Assembly (NCBI GenBank): GCA_030180135.1
Contig: CM058234.1
Span: 5,022,001-5,086,000, forward strand
DNA from: Orychophragmus violaceus
Taxonomy: Eukaryota; Streptophyta; Magnoliopsida; Brassicales; Brassicaceae
Direction: 5' to 3'
DNA length: 64,000 nt
Shown: piece by piece, positions 1 to 11,508 of the stretch
How positions within the stretch are numbered: position 1 is the first letter of the stretch
How the letters are laid out: the number at the start of each line of letters is the position of its first letter
Made by a program: the position numbers and the translations under genes
The notes under the pieces: generated by a model
What the model was told of the DNA's origin: nothing
Database searches by the model: none
The model's input: only the letters and a program-made list of their open reading frames with translations

Positions 1-302
1 TAATGAGATGTTCTGATTGGAGGAGGTGGGACTTTTTCTCTCACATGCCTTCTGATTTATAGTAATTAGATATAAACTCCAATTCACAAATACGACATGT
101 TTTTACCAATGACCAAAAATGAGCGTAAATGAAAATTTTATCTAGCAAAAAAAAAAAAAAAGTGTGTAGGGGGTCCAGTCAAAGCAAAGTACTGGCACTG
201 TATAGTTTATTGCATAAACGTACATAAGTAACGAGGGAATGCAGAAACATCGAGGAATCCAATGTCCTGTGCTTCTTCAGTTCTTCTTCATATACTTTTT
301 CT
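1..302. other. Non-coding spacer
   Basis: AT-rich sequence with one A-run near 149-163. I see no ORF, RNA gene or repeat boundary in it. It ends at the target duplication of the next element. Confidence 0.5.
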
Positions 303-310
303 TTGTGTAG

Positions 311-1263
311 TTTTTTTTTTTTTTTTTTTTTTGCCAACAAAACAGATCTTTATTGACCCAATAACCAAGATTCGGAATACAAAGAGAGCCTAAAAAGCCC
401 AGAGCAAATTACGACAAGCCCAATACATGTTCAGTAAGGATAAGAAGACAATGAGGACATAACACGTGGAGAGCAGGGGGAAGTCGTAGGACACGTGGCT
501 CCTATTGAGTAAGACACGGGAAGCTTCGATGTTGACGTCACCACCGACCAGTGAGGACCACCGGTGACGGGACGAAGCAGCCAGCACCTTCGTCTGAAGC
601 TTCATAAAGCACCGAATCCGATCTACGACCTCAGCTCCGCCGGAGATTCACCGAGACGTCTTTGACTCCAGGGACATAAACAGCTCCGCAACACCAGCGA
701 TCCCAACCCTGACGATGGAAGCTTCGTTGGGGGCAATCACAACACGGATTGTCGTTGAAGACGAGGAGAGAGACGAAATCTTCCACGCCGGCTCTAGCAG
801 CGAGCCCAGAGACCAACAAAGATATTAATCCAACAGAGAACGGTAAGATCAAACCGGAACAGAGGAGAAAACAAAGCGCCGGAAAGTCTAAAGGTGACGG
901 AGTAAGATCTATGCCTCACGCAGAGGCAACAGACGATCCCGTCTAACGGAATCGGAAAGCCGCTTCAAAAATCGATTAAAAGCGTAGAAAACAAATCGAC
1001 TTTGGAAACGGACGAACAGTCCGAGATGACTCGGAAGCCGAGTAGTCGACAGAGCTCCAACAGAATTACCGGAGAAGGTAAAAAAGAGCCACCGTCGAAA
1101 TTTATTAGCGGCGAAGAGACCGCATCGACGAAACAACAAAAGAAACTAAATATTAACAGCCGGACCACCGACGTAACGCCGGTGGCCCGAAAAACGGAGT
1201 TCAACTTTTGTGCGCTCGAGAGAGAATAGAGGAGGGGGACCCAATTTCGACGTGTTACACTCA
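311..1263 (-). mobile_element. Non-LTR retroelement copy, non-coding, minus orientation
   Basis: The element opens on the plus strand with a run of about 22 T (311-332), which is the poly(A) tail of a minus-strand insertion. TTGTGTAG (plus shared Ts) at 303-310 recurs at 1264-1271, fitting a target-site duplication. The body is GC-richer than its surroundings and carries only short overlapping ORFs on both strands, with no endonuclease or reverse transcriptase motif. A diverged second copy lies at about 23530-24780; the shared stretch begins at 'gacctc-ggctccgcc' and continues past 'ggaacagaggagaaaa'. Most likely a non-autonomous LINE derivative or long SINE-like element. Confidence 0.65.
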
Positions 1264-1399
1264 TTGTGTAGTTTTATCTTCGTCTTCTGTCATAATTTAA
1301 TCAAATTAATTTTGCATTATACACTTACAATGGACACTAAAATTAATCTGCACAAATTATAACCACCATGATTATTTTTAGTTATTTTTAAAATCACTA

Positions 1400-2178
1400 T
1401 TTTATTATAGAAAAAGAAGGCGACCGGTGGTGCGGTGATCTTCCCTTATGCTCGTGTCTTGAGGTGGGCGGGTTGGTGTCAGGAGTTTTTAGTTTTAGTG
1501 TTATTTGGCTTTTGTTGTGAGTTTGTAGGTGTAGATTGGCTCATTCCTCAACTGTTATAGGATGGGTCCGTTCCTATTCTCCGGTGGTTTGTGGCTTTAG
1601 TTGGGATTTTGTTGTGGCCCTTTGTTCTTTATCCGCGGTGTAGGTTCTTGGGGATGGGGGTGGTCTTAGGCTTAGTTGCAGGCTTTGGTTTTGCTATGGT
1701 TAGTTTACCTTTTATGCGTTGAATCTTTAACCGTTTATTCTCCTTTGTGCCGCCTTTAGTTTAGTTGAATAATAAGTCTAGTCCACTAGTCATTTCGCTT
1801 ATCGGTTATAGTAAGGCTAACCTCATGTGGGAATGCATAGATCTCGGTTTAGACTTAGTAGGATTATGACTAGGTGTAGAGGAGTTAGATTCGCGTATCG
1901 GGTTCCTTTGTATCTTCTAGTTGTAGTTTGTGGTTTAGTTCTCTGCGGTGTGCCGGTGCCTGTAAGTCTAAGGAGTGGTGGTTGCCGCTTCTGTCTCTCT
2001 CTTCCACCCTATTGCCTGTAGGTTGGATTTGGTTCTTTGTGGCTTAGTCTCCGGTTTGTTCCGGCTTGGTCTCCGATTTGTTTCGGCTTTGTCTCCGGTT
2101 TGTTCCGGCTTCGTTTTCGACCTTGTATCCGTTTGGTCTTAATATAATAATCCTTTAGATGAAAAAAAAAAAAAAAAA
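1400..2178 (+). mobile_element. 3' end of a LINE-like non-LTR element, plus orientation
   Basis: A GT-rich, non-coding stretch ending in 'taatataataatcctttagatg' followed by about 17 A (2162-2178), typical of plant LINE 3' ends. The 5' limit near 1400 is a guess from the change in base composition. I could not find a convincing target duplication, so it is probably 5'-truncated or old. Confidence 0.5.
2045..2110. repeat. Three tandem 22-bp units
   Basis: Three consecutive 22-bp units at 2045-2066, 2067-2088 and 2089-2110 share the pattern tNgtctccgNtttgttNcggct. They lie just inside the 3' end of the LINE-like element. Short tandem repeats near the tail are common in plant LINE 3' regions. 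Confidence 0.75.
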
Positions 2179-2399
2179 CCGCCGTTGAAAGATTACGCTT
2201 AACCGTCGTCGTCTCCACACGTGTGAGGGATTCAAAACGGAGAGGGTATGTCTTGCGTGATTTTACGTGGACCCCATAGCGCAACAGTACACTATGTCTG
2301 TATTTTCTCTTTTTTTTTGTATAGTCATCAATCAGTTCCTAACCGAGTAAAAAAAAAAGTGGAAACTGTAGAACCAAAAAGCAAAGGAAAAGAAGAAGA

Positions 2400-3415
2400 A
2401 GACAAATAAACAAGAGAGAGAGAGCCACATAACTTTCTCTCACTTCCCCTTCATCAATGTTTTTTTCTTTCTCCTCTCTCTCTCTCTCTCCATTTCCCAG
2501 AAGTAGTGTCTATCTTCTGCTTTTCTAGTCTTCTCTTAATTTCTTTCTTACTTATTGGGTTTTTATTAAAACGAGGAAGAAGATAGAAGGAACACTCTTC
2601 TTACTTATTAAGGATGCAGATTTTCTCGCATGCTTAACCGTTTCTCAGGACGACTGTTCTTCTCATCCATGCTTTTGTCTAGTTTCTTTTTGAAGATCTA
2701 AGGTGTGTATTGTTTAGATCTAAACTGTTTCTTTCTGCATTTTTTTTTGTTCTCCATGGATTTTGAGCATTCTTAGTGGTGGATTTGTCTTTGTTATCTC
2801 AAACTCGCATGGTGTTTTGTTCTTACTTTCATTTTTCCTTTCTCTCTGTCGTTTTCTGGGTTTGGTATCTCTCATTGAATCTCGAGGACAAAACAAAAAA
2901 ACAAAAATTGTAAGAAAAGAGACTTCAGATTTGAAATATTTACTCAAGTAAGAAAATAATTCTTCAGCACAGCGTCATTGATTTTTGGTTTGTGTTTCCG
3001 ATGAACAATAAAGTTGTTTTCTCTCGATGAAGTAAATGAACTCAAATACAGTAATTTTTATATTTTGATTCACGATTTTGTGCCGTTAGATTCTGTCTCG
3101 GAGATACTAACGAGGTTGTTTATGATCTAGATAATACTATGCTCTATATTCGAGATTCTTTTATATCCACTTTTTTTTTTCTCACTTACCTAAAAACACC
3201 TTTTTAATTCTTAACTTTCATTTTAATGGTGTGTTTATCTCAGATCTAGTGCTTTCAAGTGGAGTAGAACCTGGAACCCATCTCTTCAAAACCCACAAAT
3301 CTGTAAGTCTCATCATCTTTGTTACTCTTATTAGCTAGTTAGTGTTGAATGTTTAGTAACCAATGATTTTTAGCTGTGTAGGAACTTTGTTTAGTGTCTT
3401 GTCAAGCTAAGCAAG
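2400..3415 (+). promoter_or_regulatory. Leader region of the MCTP gene with probable 5'-UTR introns
   Basis: Pyrimidine-rich leader with a CT microsatellite around 2474-2490. Two splice pairs fit the plant consensus: donor gatctaag|gtgtgt at 2702 with acceptor atctcag ending at 3243, and donor aaatct|gtaagt at 3303 with acceptor tgtgtag ending at 3381. Leader introns are usual in this gene family. Transcription start and splicing are inferred from sequence only. Confidence 0.5.
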
Positions 3416-5740
3416 ATGCAGAGACCACCTCCTGAAGATTTCTCCTTAAAGGAGACAAGACCACATCTCGGTGGTGGAAAAGTCACTGGAGATAAACTCA
3501 CCAGCACTTATGACCTTGTTGAGCAAATGCAGTATCTCTACGTTCGTGTCGTCAAAGCCAAGGAGTTACCTGGTAAGGACTTGACCGGTAGTTGTGACCC
3601 TTACGTTGAGGTTAAGCTCGGAAACTACAAAGGAACCACACGACATTTCGAGAAGAAATCTAATCCTGAATGGAACCAAGTTTTCGCTTTTTCGAAAGAT
3701 AGGATTCAAGCTTCTTTTCTTGAAGCTACTGTGAAGGATAAAGATGTTGTGAAAGATGATTTGATTGGTCGGGTTGTGTTTGATTTGAATGAGGTACCTA
3801 AGAGAGTTCCTCCTGACAGTCCCTTGGCGCCTCAATGGTATAGATTGGAGGATTTGAAAGGAGGTAAAGTAAGAGGGGAGTTGATGTTAGCTGTTTGGTT
3901 TGGTACTCAAGCTGATGAAGCTTTCCCTGAAGCTTGGCATTCAGATGCTGCAACAGTTAGTGGTACTGATGCTCTTGCTAACATACGGTCCAAGGTGTAT
4001 CTCTCTCCTAAGCTTTGGTACCTAAGGGTTAATGTCATTGAAGCTCAAGATTTGATACCGACTGATAAAGGGAGATATCCTGAGGTTTATGTGAAAGCTA
4101 TAGTGGGAAACCAGGCTTTGAGGACTAGAGTATCACAAGGCAGGACTATTAATCCGATGTGGAATGAAGATTTGATGTTTGTAGCAGCTGAGCCTTTTGA
4201 GGAACCTTTGATACTCAGTGTGGAAGACAGAGTTGCTCCAAACAAAGATGAAGTCTTGGGGAGATGTGCGATCCCGTTGCAGTATTTGGACAGAAGGTTT
4301 GATCATAAACCGGTGAACAGCAGGTGGTATAACCTCGAGAAGCATATCATGGTCGATGGAGAGAAGAAGGAGACTAAGTTTGCTAGCAAGATTCACATGA
4401 GGATTTGTTTGGAAGGCGGGTATCACGTTCTTGATGAGTCTACACACTACAGCAGTGATCTTAGACCAACAGCGAAGCAACTTTGGAAGCCTAACATCGG
4501 TGTGTTGGAATTGGGAATACTAAATGCGACTGGTCTGATGCCTATGAAAACTAAAGATGGTCGGGGAACCACTGATGCATATTGTGTGGCCAAGTACGGA
4601 CAGAAATGGATCCGAACTCGAACCATCATCGACAGCTTTACTCCAAGATGGAACGAGCAATACACTTGGGAGGTTTTCGATCCATGTACTGTTGTCACTG
4701 TTGGAGTCTTTGATAACTGCCATCTCCATGGAGGTGGTGAGAAGAACGGAGGAGCAAAAGATTCAAGAGTTGGGAAGGTGAGGATCCGTCTCTCTACTCT
4801 CGAGACTGATCGAGTCTACACACATTCATACCCGCTTTTGGTGTTACATCCTAATGGAGTCAAGAAAATGGGAGAGATTCACTTAGCTGTGAGATTCACT
4901 TGCTCTTCATTGCTCAACATGATGTATATGTACTCACTACCTCTCTTACCAAAGATGCATTACATCCATCCTTTAACGGTTAGCCAGCTTGATAACTTGA
5001 GGCATCAAGCGACTCAGATTGTGTCAATGAGGCTTACTCGAGCAGAGCCACCTTTAAGGAAAGAAGTAGTTGAGTACATGCTTGATGTTGGTTCTCACAT
5101 GTGGAGTATGCGGAGAAGCAAAGCAAACTTCTTCAGGATCATGGGAGTTTTAAGCGGGTTGATAGCAGTGGGGAAATGGTTTGAACAGATCTGCAACTGG
5201 AAGAATCCAATCACAACAGTCTTGATCCATCTCTTGTTCATCATCCTTGTACTCTATCCTGAGCTAATCTTGCCAACCATCTTCCTCTACCTCTTCCTCA
5301 TCGGTGTCTGGTATTACCGTTGGAGACCGAGGCATCCTCCACACATGGACACACGTCTCTCTCACGCTGACTCAGCTCACCCTGACGAGCTAGATGAAGA
5401 GTTCGACACTTTTCCTACTTCCAGACCATCTGATATTGTCAGGATGAGGTATGACAGGTTGAGGAGTATAGCTGGGAGGATTCAGACAGTGGTTGGTGAT
5501 CTTGCAACTCAAGGAGAAAGGCTTCAGTCTTTGCTAAGCTGGCGTGATCCGCGTGCAACAGCTCTGTTTGTCTTGTTCTGTTTGATTGCTGCTGTTATTC
5601 TCTATGTGACACCTTTTCAGGTTGTGGCTCTGCTCATCGGAATCTATGTTCTGAGACATCCGAGGTTTAGATACAGGCTACCATCAGTTCCTCTCAATTT
5701 CTTCAGGAGGCTTCCTGCAAGAACTGATTGCATGCTCTGA
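3416..5740 (+). CDS. MCTP3: Multiple C2 domain and transmembrane region protein (MCTP3/4 type)
   Basis: Intact single-exon ORF of 774 codons. Three C2 domains are readable, at about residues 39-150 (LYVRVVKAKELPGKD), 200-310 (LRVNVIEAQDLIPTD) and 365-480 (LELGILNATGLMP). A C-terminal PRT_C region follows, with hydrophobic segments at about 600-640 and 715-750, and the protein ends RRLPARTDCML. MCTPs are ER-anchored proteins that dock on the plasma membrane through their C2 domains; Arabidopsis members tether the two membranes at plasmodesmata, and relatives (FTIP1, QUIRKY) act in florigen transport and signalling. Near-identity to my recollection of At3g57880, and its position beside SCE1, support MCTP3 rather than its paralogue MCTP4. 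The start MQRPPPEDF is the conserved family start. Confidence 0.95.
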   Translation: MQRPPPEDFSLKETRPHLGGGKVTGDKLTSTYDLVEQMQYLYVRVVKAKELPGKDLTGSCDPYVEVKLGNYKGTTRHFEKKSNPEWNQVFAFSKDRIQASFLEATVKDKDVVKDDLIGRVVFDLNEVPKRVPPDSPLAPQWYRLEDLKGGKVRGELMLAVWFGTQADEAFPEAWHSDAATVSGTDALANIRSKVYLSPKLWYLRVNVIEAQDLIPTDKGRYPEVYVKAIVGNQALRTRVSQGRTINPMWNEDLMFVAAEPFEEPLILSVEDRVAPNKDEVLGRCAIPLQYLDRRFDHKPVNSRWYNLEKHIMVDGEKKETKFASKIHMRICLEGGYHVLDESTHYSSDLRPTAKQLWKPNIGVLELGILNATGLMPMKTKDGRGTTDAYCVAKYGQKWIRTRTIIDSFTPRWNEQYTWEVFDPCTVVTVGVFDNCHLHGGGEKNGGAKDSRVGKVRIRLSTLETDRVYTHSYPLLVLHPNGVKKMGEIHLAVRFTCSSLLNMMYMYSLPLLPKMHYIHPLTVSQLDNLRHQATQIVSMRLTRAEPPLRKEVVEYMLDVGSHMWSMRRSKANFFRIMGVLSGLIAVGKWFEQICNWKNPITTVLIHLLFIILVLYPELILPTIFLYLFLIGVWYYRWRPRHPPHMDTRLSHADSAHPDELDEEFDTFPTSRPSDIVRMRYDRLRSIAGRIQTVVGDLATQGERLQSLLSWRDPRATALFVLFCLIAAVILYVTPFQVVALLIGIYVLRHPRFRYRLPSVPLNFFRRLPARTDCML

Positions 5741-7420
5741 GCTCAAAGAAAAAGTGCACTTTCTTTTTCTCTCGGATCTTCCTTACCCATCTCAAAAGAA
5801 AATTTATCCAGACTTGTTCTTATTTAAGAAGTCATGATGACTCTATTTCTTGTTGATGATTATGATGTCGTTTGGTTTTTAACATTATCAAGACTTTTTT
5901 GTTTGGAATTAGTAAATCAGTATCTGTGTGGCTTTGATGTTCTTGGCTCTAGTTAGTTAATAGTCTTCTCTGTTTATTTTCTTGTTCACATTTCACGGTC
6001 TTAGAAGTTTGGTTGCGGACAAGTTTTAGACATGGTCTTAGACTCTTAGGTAAAAACTTCACAAGAGTCATTGGAAAGAACATACATGCACCAAATAAAA
6101 CCGTCATGGGAATATATGTTAACATAATGTTAGCTATGTAACACTAGTAGGCTTGGGAATATTAACCGAAATTTAGAACATTTTACAAAAATCGGCTATT
6201 GGTAAGTTTGTTTGGTAGTTCATTAGTTTGGTTATTTCAAAAAAATTATTAAACCAAATTATTTTGATTTATACCAAACCAAGGTACTGATTGGCAATTA
6301 GACTGTAAAAACTGTAAAAAATAACTACAGTCTTAAAAGTCAAAAACTAACCAAGCAAAATTTATAAAGCACACGGTCCTCAAAGTCCTAGAAATCCTCC
6401 TAAAACACTCACAGTCCTTTTTATTAAATTTTGTTCACGTAAGACAGTTTTTTTTTTTAAAGCTAGCATATTTGGCTTTTATTTTTTTAAGTCACAATCT
6501 TAAAAGTAAAGTCCAATTTTTTTACAGTCATTATTTTAAACAGTTTTAAAAGTAAAAGTGCTAACCAAGCACAGCCCAAAATATGTCTAAAAATTCAAAC
6601 TAAAATAACCAAACTGTTTAACCGAGTTTAGCTGAAATTTAATTAAGAACCAAAACTTTCGATTTAATTCAGTAAAATTATTACTAACAGAAAATCGAAC
6701 CAAACGAATTTTTTGTTTGGTTCAATTTGACTAATTATTATGAAAACTGAACTAACCCGAATATCTAATTATCTGGTCCGAATTAACCAAAATAACCGAA
6801 TTCTCAACAATCAATAAAAAGTAAAAACAACTAGAAGGGATAGCAAAATAGTACTATTATGGGTCACTGTCGCAGCAATCAGTACAGAGGATACAATTAG
6901 TTAGAATCATTTTAGACAAAAAAAGAAGAAGTTTTGAACAATTTGATGGTAGATTGTTTTTCTACCTATCATTTCATTTCACAAATCAGTTTTGATCATA
7001 TACCATTCCTTTTTTTTTACTACCAACCAAATTGTTTTGAGATGCTGATTCTTACCCACTCATTAAGATGATAGAAATTAATTGAAGCAAGCTTAGGAAT
7101 TAAGAACACAAAATGTCAATTGGGCCTAGAATAGGTTATATGGGCCACATGATGAATGGGACACGTTACGGCAGAGAGAGAATTTCTAGTAGCTTTTTTT
7201 TAAGTTTCATGCGTACGTTTCACGCCACATTATCCATTTGACTTTTTCTTTACGCCTTTCTTCATTTTCTATTAATTTTTTTAAATAATATTATTTGACC
7301 GGTCAATTTAATTAAAGTAACAGAGGTTAAAACAAAATGACATTTATTCGCCATGAAATCTGGACCGTACAATACACCGACTATACTTTAACAAATGGTC
7401 AAATCTACAATTTACTTCTT
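5741..7420. other. Intergenic spacer with degenerate transposon-like sequence
   Basis: The first 200 bases hold the MCTP 3' UTR. From 6149 the sequence TAGGCTTGGGAATATTAACCG resembles the end of hAT-type elements (compare TAGGCCTGGG at 23751), and the following AT-rich stretch is full of 'accgaa/ttcggt' words up to about 6810. No matching inverted end was found. A distinct piece at about 6285-6590 ('ggtactgattggca' to 'ccaagcacagccc') may be another insertion inside it. No gene is visible. Confidence 0.4.
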
Positions 7421-7532
7421 ATTGGCCCAGTGCTCTTCTTCCAGTTATATAGAGAGCTCACATAAGATTTGAGAGGTGTAGAGAGACAAAGAAGACGAAG
7501 GGAGACAGAGTAAAATCATACTGTTGAGAGAG
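7115..7532 (+). promoter_or_regulatory. Probable SCE1 promoter and leader
   Basis: TGGGCC-type motifs occur at about 7121 (ttgggccta), 7140 (atgggccac) and 7423 (ttggccca). These match the TCP-bound sites common upstream of plant housekeeping genes. A TATA-like ttatatag lies near 7444, giving a leader of roughly 60 bases before the ATG. Motif assignment is by eye. Confidence 0.45.
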
Positions 7533-9060
7533 ATGGCTAGTGGAATTGCTCGTGGTCGTTTGGCGGAGGAGAGGAAATCGTGGAGGAAGAATCATCCTCA
7601 TGTCTGTATTTTCTTCAGTATACGATTTTTGATCCTTGGGTTTTGGGTTTTCGTTGATGGTCTATTGTCTGTGATTACTGATATGGGTTTCTTCTTGTTG
7701 ATGGTGAAATTAGGGTTTTGTGGCGAAGCCGGAGACTGGGATTGATGGGTCTGTGAATCTAATGGTGTGGCATTGCACTATTCCTGGCAAAGCTGGGGTA
7801 TGTATAAACAACTATGACAGACATAAAACTATGGTTGATGAGTTTTCTTATACAGTTATACATCTGTTTGATTTTTATTTGTGTCTCAGTTTATGATTAG
7901 TAGTAAAAACAAAACAGATGGTGAAATTAGGTTCATTTAGCGGTTGTTTATCATTTTCTGATGCTTTATTTCTTCCAAGTCCCAAGCTTTCACTAATGTC
8001 CTCCATTTCTTCTCTGTGATTCCTGTTTGTGTCTCTTATATGAATTATTCTTATGCTGACACATAGAACAGTGGAAGATTATCTTCTGTAAATGCCTAGT
8101 AGAAGAAGTTGTTTATATGTACTTGTGATGTTCTGAACTGGTGCATCAAGCTGTGTTCTTGAAGATGTTATTGCATTCGAACTCTGCTGTGTTCCTACCT
8201 TAGCTTTTTGACCTGGTTCATCGCTGATAGGAAGCCTAATCTAATCATTCTTATAGTATTATTCATTCTAATTTTAGAAGACACTGTAGACTTATTGCTA
8301 GGTGGATTTCTTCTCATTGTTCTTTGTGAATCTTAGTAGAAAGAGCAGCTGTCCTCTCCCGGTTTTTCTTCACCTGTGATGTTCTGAACTCAAGCTTTAA
8401 ACTTTTGGTCTTGAAATATGACATTGAATCTGAACTCTGCTGTCTATCTCACATTCGTAATTTGAGATTTGATCTGCAACATTGTTGGTTAATAAGAGTA
8501 ATTGCTAGTGTCAATCTTAAACTATATTTAGTGAATTACTTGACACTTACAGACTGATTGGGAAGGTGGATTCTTTCCATTAACGATGCACTTCAGTGAA
8601 GATTATCCAAGCAAGCCTCCCAAATGCAAATTCCCACAAGGCTTTTTCCACCCTAATGTCTATCCATCTGGAACAGTCTGTCTCTCAATCCTTAATGAGG
8701 ATTCGGTAAGCATTCTTTCGTTGCATGACCAAATCGATCTTCATTATACTCAAGCTCTCTGTTGTTGATATGGTTATGTTGATAGGGGTGGAGACCAGCC
8801 ATCACAGTGAAGCAGATTCTTGTTGGTATTCAAGATTTACTTGACACGCCTAATCCCGCTGATCCTGCACAGACTGATGGTTACCATCTCTTCATTCAGG
8901 TACAATCTCAGCAACAGTTAACTCAAAACACTCATGATGGAACCAAGTGATTGTGACTTTATATTGATGAGATTCAATTTGATGGATAAAAATGCAGGAT
9001 GCAGTGGAGTACAAGAAAAGGGTTAAGCTGCAGTCCAAGCTGTATCCTCCCATTGTCTGA
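7533..9060 (+). CDS. SCE1: SUMO-conjugating enzyme E2 (UBC9 orthologue), five coding exons
   Basis: Exons at 7533-7601, 7714-7797, 8553-8705, 8786-8899 and 8998-9060 join in frame to 160 residues with GT-AG introns. The product starts MASGIARGRLAEERKSW and holds the UBC core HPNVYPSGTVCLSIL with its catalytic cysteine, then NEDSGWRPAITVKQILVG. The E2 takes SUMO from the E1 SAE1/SAE2 as a thioester on that cysteine and passes it to lysines on substrates, mainly in the nucleus. Length equals the family norm. The serine in NEDSGW falls at the exon 3/4 junction; as I recall A. thaliana has tyrosine there, but serine occurs in other plants. Tail to tail with OSD1, as in Arabidopsis. Confidence 0.96.
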
Positions 9061-9501
9061 AGGGAACACCAAAACTGATGACAAACCTCTGAATCCTTTG
9101 TGGTCTTTGTATCGTTGTGATTGTGTTTTAAATGTCTTCCGGTTATTAAGGCAATAGGCTATCACCAAACCTTACCAACAAAACTAAAATGCAGGACTTA
9201 TATATATATACAAATTCCAATTATTCAACAATGTAACAAGAACGAAAATCGTTTACAAGAGAAAAAATGTCTGAAGGGAAGACTCCAAACATGTGTGAGC
9301 TAATCAAAACTATATATTATCATCAGCAGATGATTCCTGATTTATTCTATCATCAGAACAATGATTTCTGGAAAGTATCCTATAGAATCATCGACAAGAT
9401 GATTGACCCTTCTAGAAAATCATAAGAAAATGATATCAAGCCTAAGAAATCATCAGCAGATGGTGTACTCACCGATACCTATCCGGTCTCCGAAGTGTGG
9501 A
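9061..9501. other. Convergent 3' intergenic region
   Basis: Short AT-rich spacer between the stop codons of SCE1 (+) and OSD1 (-). It must hold both 3' UTRs and polyadenylation regions. Several short 'atcatcagca/gat' repeats occur at about 9320-9460. No other feature is seen. Confidence 0.5.
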
Positions 9502-10577
9502 TCATCGCATTGACATTAAAGTCTTTACCCTTTTCTCCCGCTCTTCTCTTTTTGCTAGAGGAGTGCTCTTCAATTTCTTGATCTCCTCCATCACAATCTT
9601 CTCTACTATGTCAATAGAATTGAGTAGCTTCTTCTCGGGTGTGATGAAGCCTGCTTCTTCTTCTTCTTCAGCCGATCTCTCCTTAGTGATGTCAAGCAAC
9701 ATCTTATGGACTTTAGCAGTTGAGGGTGGGCAACTACGCTTGAATCCCACAGCTGGACTAGGAGTCACCATTAAGCAGTTGTTTTCACCTGGCAGTGGTA
9801 CTGGAGTTTCGAGAACACAACCTTGTTGGTGAGTTGGGTTCTCATTCTCACAGCCATCATCGTCTACTCCCATACCAGCTCTTCTTCTTCTCTCAATAGC
9901 CTGAAATTGTTAAAGAGTGTGTAAGCAGAATAAATCGCCAGGCTAAGCAAGCCTTTGGCTACAAAATTTATGATTCAGCTTACACAGAAAGGCTAAGCAA
10001 GCCTTCAATAATTATTCAGTAACAAACCAATCATAATTCAGCTGAAACAAAGGACTAAGAGACCCAATTAGCAAAACCACTGTCCATTTAACCAAGCTGC
10101 ATAACCCATGCCAGACCAAAACTGATTATAACCACAAGAATCAACAGGTAATGACACTCAAAAAGTTGGTCAATTTACCCGCATAATATGAGTTATGTCA
10201 CGTAGAGGCGTTCTTGGGTACCAAGAAGGTAACACACTGGGTGATGCACAACCTCTTCCACGCTTACCAGAGACCATAGGCATATTCTCTTTTCCCTGCG
10301 ACAATCTAAATGGACTGTGACCACTCCCATTACCATTACCAGGCCTCCATGAAGTGAAATTGCCTCTCACAAGCCCGCCTGTTCCAACCAAAGATTCTCG
10401 GCCAATAGAGCCAGGTTCTGGATTCACCTGAGAATCCGATGGCAATCTCTGAACTGGATGTTCAAACACAGAGGGACGCGATGCTGGCTCGTCTAGCAAC
10501 ACACCGTGACTGCGCCTGTTTACAAATATCGCCGAGTAATCCACTGGCTTCTCGATTCGGTCTCTTGCTTCTGGCAT
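9502..10577 (-). CDS. OSD1: OSD1/GIG1, plant APC/C inhibitor of meiosis (UVI4-like), two exons
   Basis: Exons 10577-10179 and 9900-9502 (donor gtaaat, acceptor ttcag) join in frame to 265 residues. The protein starts MPEARDRIEKPVDYSAIF. It carries GKENMP near residue 88, which reads both as a KEN box and as the plant GxEN motif, a destruction-box-like RTPLRDITHI near 120, a conserved SCPPSTAKVHKMLLDIT segment and the C-terminal MR tail TLMSMR. OSD1 inhibits the anaphase-promoting complex so that meiocytes enter meiosis II; loss in Arabidopsis gives unreduced gametes. An in-frame upstream ATG (10601) exists, but MPEAR is the family start. The segment RRSHGVLLDE has His where I recall Arg in A. 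thaliana, which would weaken one RxxL box. Confidence 0.93.
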
Positions 10578-11430
10578 TTTTGATTCGGTGGCTGAAAACA
10601 AGAATCAGATAATCGATTAGAGAAATTCTTCATGACTGAAAATATTAAATCCGATTTGAAATCAATTTGAAAAAAAAAAAAACACAAATCCCAGATATTC
10701 GGGTAAATGAAAAAAAAAAAACATAAGAATTTATTAACGGGAACTCCAAATCCGTCATTTCCAATAAAAATCAACGAATCCCAGAAACATCAAGACTGAA
10801 ATATCAAATCCAATTTAATTGGAACTCCAAATCAGTCATTTCAAATAAAAATCAACCCATCATATCTCTTCTGAGAATCCCAGAAACCTCAAGAAACAGA
10901 AAAAATTCTAAATTCATATCTCAAAACGGCCATTTCCAGTCAAATTGATTCACAAGAACTGCGTTAAATTCCCCATACTCATATCTCTACTCAAATCAAA
11001 TCGAAAGAAAAATACAATACCTCTGAATCTTCAATAAGATAAACTGAAACTCGAATAGTCTCGTCAAATGTGTACGAACATTGAGAGAGAGCTTTCTGGG
11101 GGAGAGTGACGATCTGGGGTCGTCTCCTGAGCGGGATTATATTGAGGAAACAACTCAAACGTTGGCACGTGCGAGACAGACGCCCACATGTGTGGGAGAA
11201 AAAAACAATTTCAAATTTCCAAGGAGAGGCGGGATGCAAACAACCCTAACGTTCCTGTTTTGGAGATTACGGTTTTGCCCTTCTAAAACCTAGTTTGTCT
11301 GGGTACGAGCCCACCTGAGTTTCTGTGTCTTGCTAAACGAACCGGATCAAAACCGTTAACCGGATCATAACCGATTCAACTAGCTAGTAGTAACCGCTTC
11401 ATTTCAACCATAATGGCCTGACCAACAAGG
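10578..11430 (-). promoter_or_regulatory. OSD1 leader and upstream region
   Basis: AT-rich sequence upstream of OSD1 (minus strand) with several A-runs and short repeated words such as 'ggaactccaaatc' (10740, 10820). GC content rises from about 11080, where a stretch containing 'ggcacgtgcgagac' (11164) has an ACGTG core. Probably the leader and promoter; no TATA box is obvious. No other gene is seen. Confidence 0.35.
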
Positions 11431-11435
11431 CAACA

Positions 11436-11438
<3 letters not shown>

Positions 11439-11505
<67 letters not shown>
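11439..11505. repeat. (TA)n microsatellite
   Basis: About 33 uninterrupted TA dinucleotides between the OSD1 upstream region and the OTU pseudogene. The small ORF across it is an artefact. Confidence 0.95.

Positions 11506-11508
<3 letters not shown>

Noticed and set aside
390..1264. Overlapping ORFs of 60-100 codons on both strands
   Set aside because: They lie in a non-LTR element copy, show no domain, and the second copy at 23.5 kb does not keep the frames.
4133..4781. Antisense and alternate-frame ORFs across the MCTP gene
   Set aside because: Shadows of a highly conserved coding frame; no independent motif.
8586..8768. Internal ORF starting MHFSEDYPSKPPK as a separate gene
   Set aside because: It is exon 3 of SCE1 read on into intron 3.
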